64,000 bases of DNA from Thetidibacter halocola. Lineage in GTDB: Bacteria > Pseudomonadota > Alphaproteobacteria > Rhodobacterales > Rhodobacteraceae. Made by a program: the position numbers and the translations under genes. Below are positions 16,919 through 26,683 of the stretch, one piece after another. The notes under the pieces were generated by a model. That model did not search any database. It worked only from the letters and a program-made list of their open reading frames with translations, and was not told the DNA's origin. Numbering within the stretch: position 1 is the first letter of the stretch; each line of letters starts with the position of its first letter. Location: NCBI RefSeq assembly GCF_018224955.1, contig NZ_JAGTUU010000008.1, positions 62,001-126,000 on the forward strand. The letters are read 5' to 3'.

Positions 16919-17791
16919 ATGGCCGAGGGTGGATACGACGACCGCGACGGAAAGATCTGGCTGGACGGACAGCTGGTGGACTGGCGGACGGCGAATGTGC
17001 ACGTGCTGAGCCACGCGCTGCATTATGCCAGCTCTGTCTTCGAGGGCGAGCGCGCCTATAACGGCAAGATCTTCCTGTCGCGCAAGCATTCCGAACGGCT
17101 GCATTTCTCGGCCGGCGAACTGGATTTCCAGATTCCCTACACGGTCGACGAGATCGAGACCGCCAAGCAGGCTGTGCTCGAGGCCAACGGGCTGAGCGAC
17201 GCCTACGTGCGCGCCGTCGCCTGGCGCGGTGCGGGCCCCGACATGGGCGTCGCCTCACGCCGCAACCCGGTGCGGGTGGCCATCGCCGCCTGGTCCTGGG
17301 GCAACTACTATGGTGATGCCAAGTTCAAGGGCGCCAAGCTGGACATCTCCAAGTGGAAGCGCCCCTCGCCCGAGACGATCCCGGTGCATGCCAAGGCCGC
17401 AGGCCTTTACATGATCTGCACCACGTCCAAGCACGCGGCCGAGGCCAAGGGCTGTTCGGACGCGCTGTTCATGGATTACCGTGGCTACGTGGCCGAAGCG
17501 ACCGGCGCCAACATCTTCTTCGTGAAGGATGGCGAGGTGCACACGCCCAAGCCCGACTGCTTCCTGAACGGCCTGACCCGCCAGACGGTGATCGGCATGC
17601 TCACGGACAAGCAGATCAAGGTCCACGAACGGCACATCATGCCAGAAGAACTGGAAGGCTTCGAACAGTGCTGGCTGACCGGCACCGCAGCCGAAGTGAC
17701 CCCGGTGGGCCAGATCGGCGACTGGAGCTTCGACGTCGGCGCACTGACCCGCGACGTGGCCGAAAGCTACGAGAAGCTGGTCCGCAGCTGA
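16919..17791 (+). CDS. ilvE: Branched-chain amino acid aminotransferase
   Basis: 290 residues. Class IV PLP aminotransferase that makes or degrades leucine, isoleucine and valine. VLSHALHYASSVFEGERAY is the classical motif. The PLP-binding lysine lies in the HAKAAGLYM region and GYVAEATGANIFFVKDG is the cofactor-phosphate region. Start 16919 is preceded by AGGAG; a longer in-frame start at 16838 lacks a ribosome-binding site and would overlap the operator region. Monocistronic, closed by a hairpin. Confidence 0.92.
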   Translation: MAEGGYDDRDGKIWLDGQLVDWRTANVHVLSHALHYASSVFEGERAYNGKIFLSRKHSERLHFSAGELDFQIPYTVDEIETAKQAVLEANGLSDAYVRAVAWRGAGPDMGVASRRNPVRVAIAAWSWGNYYGDAKFKGAKLDISKWKRPSPETIPVHAKAAGLYMICTTSKHAAEAKGCSDALFMDYRGYVAEATGANIFFVKDGEVHTPKPDCFLNGLTRQTVIGMLTDKQIKVHERHIMPEELEGFEQCWLTGTAAEVTPVGQIGDWSFDVGALTRDVAESYEKLVRS

Positions 17792-17800
17792 TCTTGGCCA

Positions 17801-17821
17801 GGGCGGGACAGGATCCCGCCC
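17801..17821 (+). terminator. Hairpin after the aminotransferase gene
   Basis: GGGCGGGA-CAGGA-TCCCGCCC, a perfect 8-bp stem 9 bases after the stop, between convergent genes. No T run follows, so it may protect the transcript end or work with Rho. Confidence 0.5.
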
Positions 17822-17854
17822 TGCGCGCCGCTTAATCCGGGCGGCGGCAGGGGA

Positions 17855-19111
17855 TCACGCCATGGTGCGGATCATGCCCGTATGGCCCTGGATGACTGAA
17901 TTCAGCTGGACGATCCGCGCCAACCTTTCCTCGATCTCGTTCTGACCTGCGTCAAGCTGGTCGACGATGCCTGAAAGCGAGGTATCGCCCGACCCGTAGA
18001 GCGCCGCGCTTTCGATCTTGCACATCATCCGGGTCGAGCTGAGCCCGGTGACATACCGTTTCATGTCCAGCACGCTGCGGCTGAGGCGGTTGACCTCCGT
18101 CTCGACGGTCTTGAGGGCCGCCCGCATGTCGGTCTCGAACTTCTGAGCCTCGGAGCGCAACATGCGGCGATCGCTTTCGAGCTGTTCGGTGTCGGCGGCG
18201 CCGGCCAGGTCCTCTTCGAACCGGTCGGACATCTCGCGCTGGATTGCCGCGGCGCAGACCAGGAACTGGCCATGCTGGATCGCGTCGTGGATCCGCGCAT
18301 AGGTGCTGTCCTCGCCCTCGACGAATTCGCGCACCCAGGTCGCCATCTCGTCCAGCATCGAGCCGTAATTCACCGAGATCGCGCTGATCGGACCGCCGGC
18401 ATTCTCCAGCCGCGAGGCGAGGATTCGCATGTTCATCGGCACGGTGCGGATGGCGTGGATGATCTCGGTCATCTGGTCGGTTTCCTCGCCAAGCCGACAG
18501 ACGGTCTCGAACATCTCGGAAAAGCGACGCTGCACCTGGTGCACCGGCAGTCCGCGTTGCTCCGTCCGGGCAGCCGACTCGCGCGACAGGGCCTCGGTCA
18601 TGAAGCTGTCATAGCTGCGGAACCCGGCCTGCTTCAGCATCGCCTTCAGCCGCTCGGCGCTTTGCGCCGGGGTCAGGCCCTGCTTTTCGTCGGCCAGCAA
18701 CGCGGCATAGATGCCCTGCACCTTGCGGAACAGGTCGGTCGTGGGCTTGATCCGCACCGACATGAAGCCGTCCGCCATCGGCCAGGTCAGCGCCAGAACC
18801 CAGTAATAGCGCCCCTCCTTTGTCCGGTTCTTGACGTAGGCGACCACCGGCTTGTCGGCCTTCAGCCGGTCCCAGTACAGCTGGAACACGCCCTTGGGCA
18901 TGTCGGGGTGGCGGATGATCTTGTGCGGGGCGCCCTTGATCTCTTCCCAGAGGAAGCCCGAGACGCGGCGGAAGACGCTGTTCGCCTCGATGATCACGCC
19001 ACGCTTGTCGGTGCGGGAATAGAACATCTCTGAGGGCTGGAACGCCGCCTCGCCCGAGCTGATCGTCGAATGGCTGGCCTCTTTCGCGAAATGCGGGTTG
19101 AGTTCGGACAT
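17855..19111 (-). CDS. PAS-domain sensor protein, chemoreceptor-related
   Basis: 418 residues, cytosolic with no membrane helices. Residues about 28-130 form an Aer-type PAS domain (IIEANSVFRRVSGFLWEEI, APHKIIRHPDMPKGVFQLYW), a fold that often binds FAD or haem to sense redox or oxygen. The remainder is helical and coiled, with a distant chemoreceptor-like stretch (MNMRILASRLENAGG) but without the canonical highly conserved signalling tip. It may feed an atypical chemotaxis or stress pathway. No che genes are nearby. Confidence 0.75.
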   Translation of the reverse strand: MSELNPHFAKEASHSTISSGEAAFQPSEMFYSRTDKRGVIIEANSVFRRVSGFLWEEIKGAPHKIIRHPDMPKGVFQLYWDRLKADKPVVAYVKNRTKEGRYYWVLALTWPMADGFMSVRIKPTTDLFRKVQGIYAALLADEKQGLTPAQSAERLKAMLKQAGFRSYDSFMTEALSRESAARTEQRGLPVHQVQRRFSEMFETVCRLGEETDQMTEIIHAIRTVPMNMRILASRLENAGGPISAISVNYGSMLDEMATWVREFVEGEDSTYARIHDAIQHGQFLVCAAAIQREMSDRFEEDLAGAADTEQLESDRRMLRSEAQKFETDMRAALKTVETEVNRLSRSVLDMKRYVTGLSSTRMMCKIESAALYGSGDTSLSGIVDQLDAGQNEIEERLARIVQLNSVIQGHTGMIRTMA

Positions 19112-19177
19112 GACACTTCCCTGGTGCAGAATGGCGCTGGGACAGACATGCCATCGAACCCCTTATCAAAGCATGAA

Positions 19178-19204
19178 GGCCGCCGCGATTTTCACGCGGC
19201 GGCC
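19178..19204 (-). terminator. Hairpin after the ABC transporter operon
   Basis: GGCCGCCGCG and CGCGGCGGCC form a perfect 10-bp stem with a 7-nt loop, 25 bases after the last permease stop. On the minus strand TTCATGC follows, so the T run is poor. Confidence 0.55.
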
Positions 19205-19229
19205 CCCGAAAGCGGATCGGCATGGCGTG

Positions 19230-20414
19230 TCAGCCGGGCGACATGCCCCGCAGCCTCTCGGACCGGCGGCGCAGCATCTCGACCACGGTCAGCAGGCAGA
19301 TCGAGATGCCGACCAGGATCGTCGCCACCGCCAGGATGGTCGGGCTGATCTGTTCGCGCAGGCCGGTGAACATCTGCCAAGGCAGCGTCTGCTGGTTGGC
19401 CGAGCCCACGAAGATCACCACCACCACCTCGTCGAAGGACGTGATGAAAGCGAACAGCCCGCCCGAGATCACGCCCGGCAGGATCAGCGGCATCTGCACC
19501 CGGAAGAAGGTGGTGACCGGATCGGCGCCCATGTTCGCCGCCGCCCGCGTCAGCGAGCGGTCGAAGCCCACGAGCGTCGCCGTCACCGTGATGATGACAA
19601 AGGGAATGCCCAGCGCCGCATGGGCCAGCACGACGCCCAGCAGCGTGCCTTGCAGCCCGATGCGCGAGTAAAAGAAATACATCCCCGCCGCCGAGATGAT
19701 CAGCGGCACGATCATCGGAGAGATCAGGATCGCCATGATCGCCCGGCGAAAGGGCACGTGCTCCGACGACAGGCCGATCGCCGCCAATGTGCCGAAGCTG
19801 ACCGACAGGATGGTCGCCAGCGGCGCGATGATCAGCGAGTTGCGCAGCGCCCCCTGCCATTCGGTGGAGGTGAAGAAATCCTTGTAGTGCTTGAGGCTGT
19901 AGCCGGCCGGGTCAAAGGCCAGCATCTCGGGCGTGAAGGTGAAGAAGTCCTGCGCGTTGAAGGACAGCGGCATCACCACCAGGATCGGCGTGATGAGAAA
20001 GACGAAGATCACCCCGCAGAGCATGCGGAAACTGTAATGCCACAGCACCTGCCCGGCGGTCAGATAGGGCGGCAGCGGCACGCGGTAACGGCCCATGCCG
20101 ACCCAGTAGATGAACCAGCCGAAAAGCCAGCCGAAGATCGCGCCCAGGATCAGCCCGGGCAAGCCACCCAACAGGACTCCCCCGACGGTGATCAGGCCGA
20201 GCAGGCCCCATTTGAACGGGCGCTCCATCCCTTCGTCCAGCACCTGCATCGCCACGAAGGCGGCCGCAGCCGCGAGGACGAAACCGACGAGAATACCCAG
20301 CAGGACAGAGCCGTTCGAGGCGCCCACGAAAATCCCGAGAAACCCGCCCGCGGCGCCGACGACGCCGGCGGCAAAGGGCGCGGGCCGCTTGATGGCTTGC
20401 GATTCGATGGCCAT
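19230..20414 (-). CDS. ABC transporter permease, PotC-like, with extra N-terminal membrane segments
   Basis: 394 residues. The C-terminal 260 residues are a normal BPD_transp_1 inner-membrane permease with the ATPase-contact loop (RAAANMGADPVTTFFRVQMP). The first 110 or so residues add roughly three further hydrophobic segments (for example GILVGFVLAAAAAFVAM and GLLGLITVGGVLLGGLPGLI) that ordinary PotC proteins lack. It starts 3 bases after the preceding permease. It forms the channel with the upstream permease for the solute captured by the binding protein. Confidence 0.86.
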   Translation of the reverse strand: MAIESQAIKRPAPFAAGVVGAAGGFLGIFVGASNGSVLLGILVGFVLAAAAAFVAMQVLDEGMERPFKWGLLGLITVGGVLLGGLPGLILGAIFGWLFGWFIYWVGMGRYRVPLPPYLTAGQVLWHYSFRMLCGVIFVFLITPILVVMPLSFNAQDFFTFTPEMLAFDPAGYSLKHYKDFFTSTEWQGALRNSLIIAPLATILSVSFGTLAAIGLSSEHVPFRRAIMAILISPMIVPLIISAAGMYFFYSRIGLQGTLLGVVLAHAALGIPFVIITVTATLVGFDRSLTRAAANMGADPVTTFFRVQMPLILPGVISGGLFAFITSFDEVVVVIFVGSANQQTLPWQMFTGLREQISPTILAVATILVGISICLLTVVEMLRRRSERLRGMSPG

Positions 20415-20417
20415 GGC

Positions 20418-22160
20418 TCAGCCCCCCAGCTTGACGTTGTCGATGCCCACGATGCGGTCGTAGGCCCAGTAGAGGATCAGCACCGCCGCCAGCAGGATCG
20501 TGCCCAGCGCGGCCGCCAGCCCCCAGTTCAGCGAGGACGAGATGTGATAGGCGATCCGGTTCGAGATGAACGTGCCGGTGGTGCCGCCGACGATGGCGGG
20601 CGTGATGTAATAGCCGATCGCCAGGATGAACACGAGGATCGACCCGGCGCCGATCCCCGGCACCGATTGCGGGAAATAGACCCGCCAGAAGGTCGTCCAG
20701 TTGGTCGCGCCCAGGCTCTTCGCCGCCCGCACGTAGTAGGGCGGGATCGTCGACATCACCGAATACATCGGCAGGATCATGAAGGGCAGCAGGATGTGCG
20801 TCATGGCGATGATCGTGCCCAGCTGGTTGTTGATCATCACCAGCCGCGCGTCATCGGCCACCAGCCCAAGCCAGACCAGCGTGTCGTTGATGACCCCCTG
20901 TTGCTGGAGCATGATCTTCCACGCACTGGTGCGCACCAGAAGCGAAGTCCAGAAGGGCAGCAACACCAGGATCATCAGCAGGTTCGCGGTGCGCACCGGC
21001 AGGTTCGACAGCAGGTAGGCGATCGGATAGCCCAGCAGGATGCAACTGCCCGTGATGACCAGCGACATGAACATGGTCCGCTTGAACAGCAGGCCATAAA
21101 TGCGCTCGTTCTCGTCGCGCATGCCGATCCCGTCGACGGTCTTTTCCATGTCGACGGCGTTCAGGAAATAGCCGCTGGTATACTTGGGCGAATAGAGCCG
21201 AATGGTCTGCCAGATCGCCGGTTCGGTCCAGCCCCTGTCGATCTCGGCAAAGGCCTCCTTGAAGTTCACGGTCTTGAAACCCGGGCTGGCGACCAGCGCG
21301 TCGGCGGCCTTCAGCCGCTCGGCGCCCGGCCCGGTGTAGGAAGACACGTCAACCTCTGCCAGGTCCTGGTAGAGCGCGGTGTGCACGGCGGTCCAGGGCT
21401 CTTCCTTGAGCGGGCTGTCGCCCTCTTCGACCTGCGCGAAGCGGGCGAAGATGCGGTAATGTTCGGCGGTGCGCGGCAACAGGTCCGAGATGCCCTCGGC
21501 CAGCCTGAAGCGCGGCATCGAGCCGTCCTTGTCCTTGTCCCAGGCCTCCTGGTCGGCGATCCATTCAGGGTCGCCCATCAGCTCGGCCCAGGGGCGCGCC
21601 TTGTCCCAGTCGCCGTCGAGATCCTTGAACTGGTCCTGGTAGACCTCGCCGATGTCGTCCAGCCCGCGGCCCGACTTGCGGAACAGCGACGAGACGCCGG
21701 TCTGCTCGTAGTTCAGGCGGGTGCCGAGACGGGTGTGCAGCTTTCGCTCCGCGGCGATGAAAACGTCGTAATAGGCGGCCTCGAACACCGCGTCGCCGGG
21801 AACCTCGCCCGAGTCGGCGTCGTAATCGCGCAGGGCGACGACGGTGCGCGGCATGGTATCAGCGACGATCTCGTTTTCGACAGAGCGGAACAGCATGTCG
21901 ACGATCGGCGCGATGAAGGCGACGAGGATGAAGATCAGCAGCGGCGCGATCAGCAGCAGCGCGCGCATCTTCTGTGCCCGCAGCGCCCGTCGCAGCGATT
22001 TCTTGAGCGGTGTTCCGTCGGCGGCCAGCATCGGCGCGGCCTTGCCCTTTCCGTGGCGCGGCTCGGTATCCCGCCCCTGCAGCGCCGCGGCTTCGTGAAG
22101 CGCATCGTCCGGCGTCGGCCCATCGAATGTCTGCGGCCCGGAACCCTTCAGCGTGCTCAT
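20418..22160 (-). CDS. ABC transporter permease, PotB-like, with a large insertion
   Basis: 580 residues, about twice the usual PotB length. The first membrane helix is near residues 68-90 (LLLIAPLLIFILVAFIAPIV). A hydrophilic stretch of about 270 residues (to about residue 365) then precedes the remaining helices. The EAA-like loop is VRAAKSLGATNWTTFWRVYF. The insertion is charged and probably faces the periplasm, where it could contact the binding protein. It overlaps the DUF1330 gene by 4 bases. Confidence 0.86.
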   Translation of the reverse strand: MSTLKGSGPQTFDGPTPDDALHEAAALQGRDTEPRHGKGKAAPMLAADGTPLKKSLRRALRAQKMRALLLIAPLLIFILVAFIAPIVDMLFRSVENEIVADTMPRTVVALRDYDADSGEVPGDAVFEAAYYDVFIAAERKLHTRLGTRLNYEQTGVSSLFRKSGRGLDDIGEVYQDQFKDLDGDWDKARPWAELMGDPEWIADQEAWDKDKDGSMPRFRLAEGISDLLPRTAEHYRIFARFAQVEEGDSPLKEEPWTAVHTALYQDLAEVDVSSYTGPGAERLKAADALVASPGFKTVNFKEAFAEIDRGWTEPAIWQTIRLYSPKYTSGYFLNAVDMEKTVDGIGMRDENERIYGLLFKRTMFMSLVITGSCILLGYPIAYLLSNLPVRTANLLMILVLLPFWTSLLVRTSAWKIMLQQQGVINDTLVWLGLVADDARLVMINNQLGTIIAMTHILLPFMILPMYSVMSTIPPYYVRAAKSLGATNWTTFWRVYFPQSVPGIGAGSILVFILAIGYYITPAIVGGTTGTFISNRIAYHISSSLNWGLAAALGTILLAAVLILYWAYDRIVGIDNVKLGG

Positions 22161-22447
22161 TCTACGCCCTCCACAAGTATGATGGTTGAGGTGGCGGTGC
22201 GCCGCCGGATTTCTGCGACCTCCTGGTATTCGGGGTCGTGATAGGCCCGCTTGGCAGACTCGAAATCGGGGAACTCGATCACCACGTGCCTGCTCTCGGC
22301 CTGGCCTTCGACGATCTCCGAGGTGCCACCGCGGACGACGAACCGTCCGCCCAGCGCTTTCAGGATCGGCGTGTCGCGTTCGATGTATTCCCGGTAGGCC
22401 TCGGGGTCGTTCACGGTGATGTGGCCGATGATGTAGCCCTTGGGCAT
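22157..22447 (-). CDS. DUF1330 domain protein
   Basis: 96 residues, dimeric ferredoxin-like fold family. It starts MPKGYIIGHITVNDPEAYRE and contains VRGGTSEIVEGQAESRHVVI. Function is unknown; relatives sit in many catabolic operons. Start 22447 was chosen because the frame before it is a GC-rich hairpin region. It is wedged between the binding protein and the permeases, and its stop overlaps the permease start by 4 bases, implying a linked role or an ancient operon partner. Confidence 0.85.
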   Translation of the reverse strand: MPKGYIIGHITVNDPEAYREYIERDTPILKALGGRFVVRGGTSEIVEGQAESRHVVIEFPDFESAKRAYHDPEYQEVAEIRRRTATSTIILVEGVE

Positions 22448-22488
22448 GGCGCTGAGTCTCCTGTCCCGGTGCGGGGTCCGGCCCCGCG

Positions 22489-22512
22489 CCGGCGCGCCCG
22501 TGGGCGCGCCGG
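22489..22512 (-). promoter_or_regulatory. Long intercistronic hairpin after the binding-protein gene
   Basis: CCGGCGCGCCC and GGGCGCGCCGG form 11-bp arms separated by GT. It lies between the binding-protein stop (22566) and the DUF1330 start (22447). Such hairpins often protect or stop part of the transcript so that binding protein is made in excess over permeases. Confidence 0.6.
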
Positions 22513-22565
22513 TTCTGGTTGGCGGCTCCGGGTCAGGCCCGGGGCGCGCGTCCTTAAGATGGCGA

Positions 22566-23681
22566 TTACTGCGCCAACCAGGACTGGAACTTCGCGTCGA
22601 GGTCGTCGCGATAGTCGGCCCAGAAGTCATATTGGGTCACGAAGACGTTCTGCGAGTTGGCCGGGTCGGTCGGCATGTGCGGCGCCATCTCGATCCCCAG
22701 CTCGGCATGCGTGCCGACCAGCGGTGCCGAAGAGGCACGGGCCGGACCGTAGGAGATGTAGGCGGCCTGGTCTGCCAGGCGCTGGGTGTCGGTCGCGAAC
22801 TTCAGGAAGTCCATGACACGGGCGAGGCGATCCTCGGGCAGGCCCTCGGGAATGATCCAGCCGTCATAGTCCAGCATCTGCGCATCCCAGAGCATGCCGA
22901 TCGGCTGGTTCTGCTCGGCGATCGCCGAGAACAGGCGGCCGTTGTAGGTCGAACCCATCACGACTTCGCCATCAGCCAGCAGCTGCGGGGTTTCGGCGCC
23001 GGCCGACCACCACACCACCTGGTCCTTGATCGTGCCCAGCTTGGCCAGGGCGCGGTCCTGACCCTCGGGGGTCGCCAGCACTTCGTAGATCTCGTCCTTC
23101 GGCACACCGTCGCAGAGCAGGGCCCATTCGACGTTGGCGATCGGACGCTTGTTCAGCGAACGCTTGCCCGGATAGGTTTCCAGGTCGAACAGCGCGCAGA
23201 TGTCGGTCGGCGGGGTGGCACCAACCAGGTCGGTGCGGTAGCCCACGGTGGTCGAGAACACGATCTGCGGGATGAAGCAGTCGGAAATGATCGAGTCGCC
23301 GAAATCGTCGCTGGCCGAGGAACCGTCCGGCGCTGCCGCCAGAACCTCGTCATGGTCGATTTCCATCGCCAGGCCTTCGTCGCACAGGCGGATGGCGTCG
23401 GCGGCCTCCACGTCGACCAGGTCCCAGGTGATGTTGCCGGCTTCGTTCATGGCGCGCAGCTTGGCCACCGCTTCGGCCGAGCTTTCGTCCCAGGTCATCG
23501 AGACGCCGGGATTGTTGGCCATGTAGGGCTCTGCATAGGCCTTGGTCTGCGAGTTCTGGTAGGCACCGCCCCAGCTGACCAGGGTCATGCTGCCTGCCAT
23601 ATTGCCGTGGCTCGCTGCAAAAGCTGCGGCGGCGGCGACGGTCAGTGCCGACGTGGTCATGAGGGTCTTGGTAAGTTTCAT
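22566..23681 (-). CDS. ABC transporter substrate-binding protein, PotD/PotF family
   Basis: 371 residues. Signal peptide MKLTKTLMTTSALTVAAAAA ending near FAASHG; no lipobox. Mature protein shows the spermidine/putrescine-binding fold (MTLVSWGGAYQNSQTKAYAE, NITWDLVDVEAADAIRLCDE). ATG 23681 is preceded by GGGAG. Ligand cannot be fixed: this fold also binds other amines and amino-acid-like solutes. Confidence 0.9.
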   Translation of the reverse strand: MKLTKTLMTTSALTVAAAAAFAASHGNMAGSMTLVSWGGAYQNSQTKAYAEPYMANNPGVSMTWDESSAEAVAKLRAMNEAGNITWDLVDVEAADAIRLCDEGLAMEIDHDEVLAAAPDGSSASDDFGDSIISDCFIPQIVFSTTVGYRTDLVGATPPTDICALFDLETYPGKRSLNKRPIANVEWALLCDGVPKDEIYEVLATPEGQDRALAKLGTIKDQVVWWSAGAETPQLLADGEVVMGSTYNGRLFSAIAEQNQPIGMLWDAQMLDYDGWIIPEGLPEDRLARVMDFLKFATDTQRLADQAAYISYGPARASSAPLVGTHAELGIEMAPHMPTDPANSQNVFVTQYDFWADYRDDLDAKFQSWLAQ

Positions 23682-23757
23682 ATCTTGCTCCCTTGAGAAC
23701 ACCCGTTTTCGGATCGGGGCCGGGCTACGGGTTCGAACCGCTGGCCCCTCGACTTGG

Positions 23758-23786
23758 CCGTGGGTCGCGCCCTGCGCGACCCACGG
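23758..23786 (-). promoter_or_regulatory. Long intercistronic hairpin after the ATPase gene
   Basis: CCGTGGGTCGCG and CGCGACCCACGG form 12 perfect pairs with a 5-nt loop, 15 bases after the ATPase stop and 77 before the binding-protein start. It may terminate part of the ATPase transcript. Confidence 0.6.
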
Positions 23787-23800
23787 CAAATTGACAGGCC

Positions 23801-24928
<1,128 letters not shown>

Positions 24929-25230
24929 GGGTTGATCCCGCTTGTGTCGTCATTAACTAAAGCGGTTTGAGCCTTGGGATTCAATCCCCTCAAGCCGCCG
25001 CGCCACCCAAGCGCAGGATTCCGGGAAATCTATGCATCAAAACGACGCTCTTGCAGTCGAATCCGCCTTCGGAACGACCGCAGGCAGGCGAATCTCCTAC
25101 CGCGCGCGCCCCGGTCATGGGCCTGGCGGCCGGTTGACCGGCGATTCCGCACCGCCCTGCCCCGATCCGGGCCCCACGCTTGGTCCGCCCACGAGCACGA
25201 ACACGGCACCGAGCGGGCATCTGGCTAACA

Positions 25231-25240
25231 TGTGCACAAC
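25231..25240. promoter_or_regulatory. Candidate GntR operator, site 1
   Basis: ATGTGCACAA, one mismatch from the perfect palindrome TTGTGCACAA found 84 bases further on. Confidence 0.45.
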
Positions 25241-25314
25241 AGCCCCTGCAACCCTCGAAAAAATGCCGCCGATGTCAGTTTGCGTTGGATCGCGTCGTTT
25301 TCGGATGATCTCGT

Positions 25315-25324
25315 TGTGCACAAA
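25315..25324. promoter_or_regulatory. Candidate GntR operator, site 2
   Basis: TTGTGCACAA, a perfect 10-bp palindrome about 40 bases before the DoeA-like start. The 84-base spacing to site 1 is eight helical turns, so both sites lie on the same DNA face. Confidence 0.5.
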
Positions 25325-25363
25325 TCTGCCACGCATCATCCATCTGATCCCATGGAGCCGCCC

Positions 25364-26560
25364 GTGACCGACCACCGCTTCGCCAAGGACCTGCCCTTTA
25401 CCGCAGCCGAATACGAACGCCGCCTTGCGCTGACCCGCGCCACCATGGACCGCGCCGGCATCGAGGTCCTGCTGGTCACCGACCCGTCGAACATGGCCTG
25501 GCTCACCGGTTATGACGGCTGGTCCTTCTACGTCCACCAGGGCGTGCTGGTCTTCCACGACCGCGACCCGGCGTGGTGGGGCCGCAACCAGGACACCAAC
25601 GGCGCGGTGCGCACCGTCTGGATGGGCGACGACCGGGTGATCGGCTATGCCGACAACTACGTGCAATCGACCGAACGTCACCCGATGCAAGATCTCGCCC
25701 TGCGCCTCGTCGGCATGGGATTCGAGGCACCGCGACTCGGTGTCGAGATGGACAATTACTATTTCTCCGCCAAGGCGTTCATGACCCTGCAGGAATCGCT
25801 GCCGCAGGCCAGGATGATCGACGCGACCGCGCTGGTGAACTGGCAGCGCGGCATCAAGTCGGCCGAGGAAATCACCTTCATGCGCCGCGCGGCGAAGATC
25901 TCGGAAAAGATCGTCGACATGCTGGCGGAGCGGGTCGAACCCGGCGTGCCGAAGAACGAGATCGTGGCGCAGATTCAACATGACGCGATCATCGGCGCCG
26001 ATGGGCATTGGGGCGACTACGCCGCCATCGTGCCGCTGCTGCCCTCGGGCTCCGACGCCGCCGCGCCGCACCTGACCTGGGACGGCCGCCCGTTCCGCAA
26101 GGGCGATGCGACATTCTTCGAGATCGCCGGGTGCTACCGCCGTTACCACATCCCCTTCTGCCGCACGATCTTCCTGGGTGAGCCACCCGAGATCTTCCGC
26201 GCCGCCGAGGCCGCGCTGGTCGAGGGGCTCGAGGCCGGGCTCGAGGCCGCCCGCGCCGGCAACCGCGCCTGCGACATCGCCAACGCGCTCGCCGCCCCGC
26301 TGGAGCGTGCCGGGATCGAACGCGGCGCGCGCTGCGGCTACCCGATCGGGCTCAGCTATCCGCCCGACTGGGGCGAGCGCACCATCAGCCTGCGCGCCGA
26401 GGACGAGACCGTGCTGCAACCGGGCATGACCTTCCACTTCATGCCGGGGCTATGGATGTCCGACTGGGGGCTGGAAATCACGGAATCGATCCTCATCACC
26501 GAGGATGGCGCGGCAGAATGCTTCTGCAATCGGCCCCGCGCCATGATCGTGAAACCCTGA
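25364..26560 (+). CDS. M24 family hydrolase resembling ectoine hydrolase DoeA/EutD
   Basis: 398 residues. Creatinase/prolidase fold. Stretches such as PSNMAWLTGYDGWSFYVHQ, YVQSTERHPMQDLAL and GYPIGLSYPPDWGERTISL closely match what I recall of DoeA, which opens the ectoine ring. The paired metal ligands of true peptidases appear absent (FFEIAGCYRRYH where an Asp-containing segment would be), as in creatinase-type enzymes. GTG 25364 is chosen because GGAG lies 7 bases before it; ATG 25352 has no ribosome-binding site. It starts a three-gene operon divergent from the ABC transporter. Actual substrate unproven. Confidence 0.8.
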   Translation: MTDHRFAKDLPFTAAEYERRLALTRATMDRAGIEVLLVTDPSNMAWLTGYDGWSFYVHQGVLVFHDRDPAWWGRNQDTNGAVRTVWMGDDRVIGYADNYVQSTERHPMQDLALRLVGMGFEAPRLGVEMDNYYFSAKAFMTLQESLPQARMIDATALVNWQRGIKSAEEITFMRRAAKISEKIVDMLAERVEPGVPKNEIVAQIQHDAIIGADGHWGDYAAIVPLLPSGSDAAAPHLTWDGRPFRKGDATFFEIAGCYRRYHIPFCRTIFLGEPPEIFRAAEAALVEGLEAGLEAARAGNRACDIANALAAPLERAGIERGARCGYPIGLSYPPDWGERTISLRAEDETVLQPGMTFHFMPGLWMSDWGLEITESILITEDGAAECFCNRPRAMIVKP

Positions 26561-26683
26561 CCTGCGCCGCGGGCGCCGCACCTTGCGAGGATGCGCGCGC
26601 CCGCTGCTTCATCTTGCCAGGAAAACTCCCGCCGGAGGCTCCCACATCCGCCACCGGCGCCCCGACCGAACAGAAGGCCCGCC

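Larger units (their letters stand above)
24929..25363. other. Divergent intergenic region between the transporter and hydrolase genes
   Basis: 435 bases with no convincing gene. It holds two near-identical 10-bp palindromes (listed separately), and near 24966-24993 an interrupted palindrome (GGGATT-C-AATCCC with outer TTGAG and CTCAAG). It is likely the control region for both operons. Confidence 0.7.

Noticed and set aside
19098-22241. Very long open frame on the plus strand opposite the permease genes (1047 codons)
   Set aside because: Low-complexity His/Arg/Gln/Asp composition typical of a GC-rich antisense shadow; the opposite strand has clear permease genes.
23700-23760. GGTTCGAACC resembling a tRNA T-arm
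   Set aside because: No acceptor, D or anticodon arm around it; it is a simple palindrome in the ATPase to binding-protein gap.
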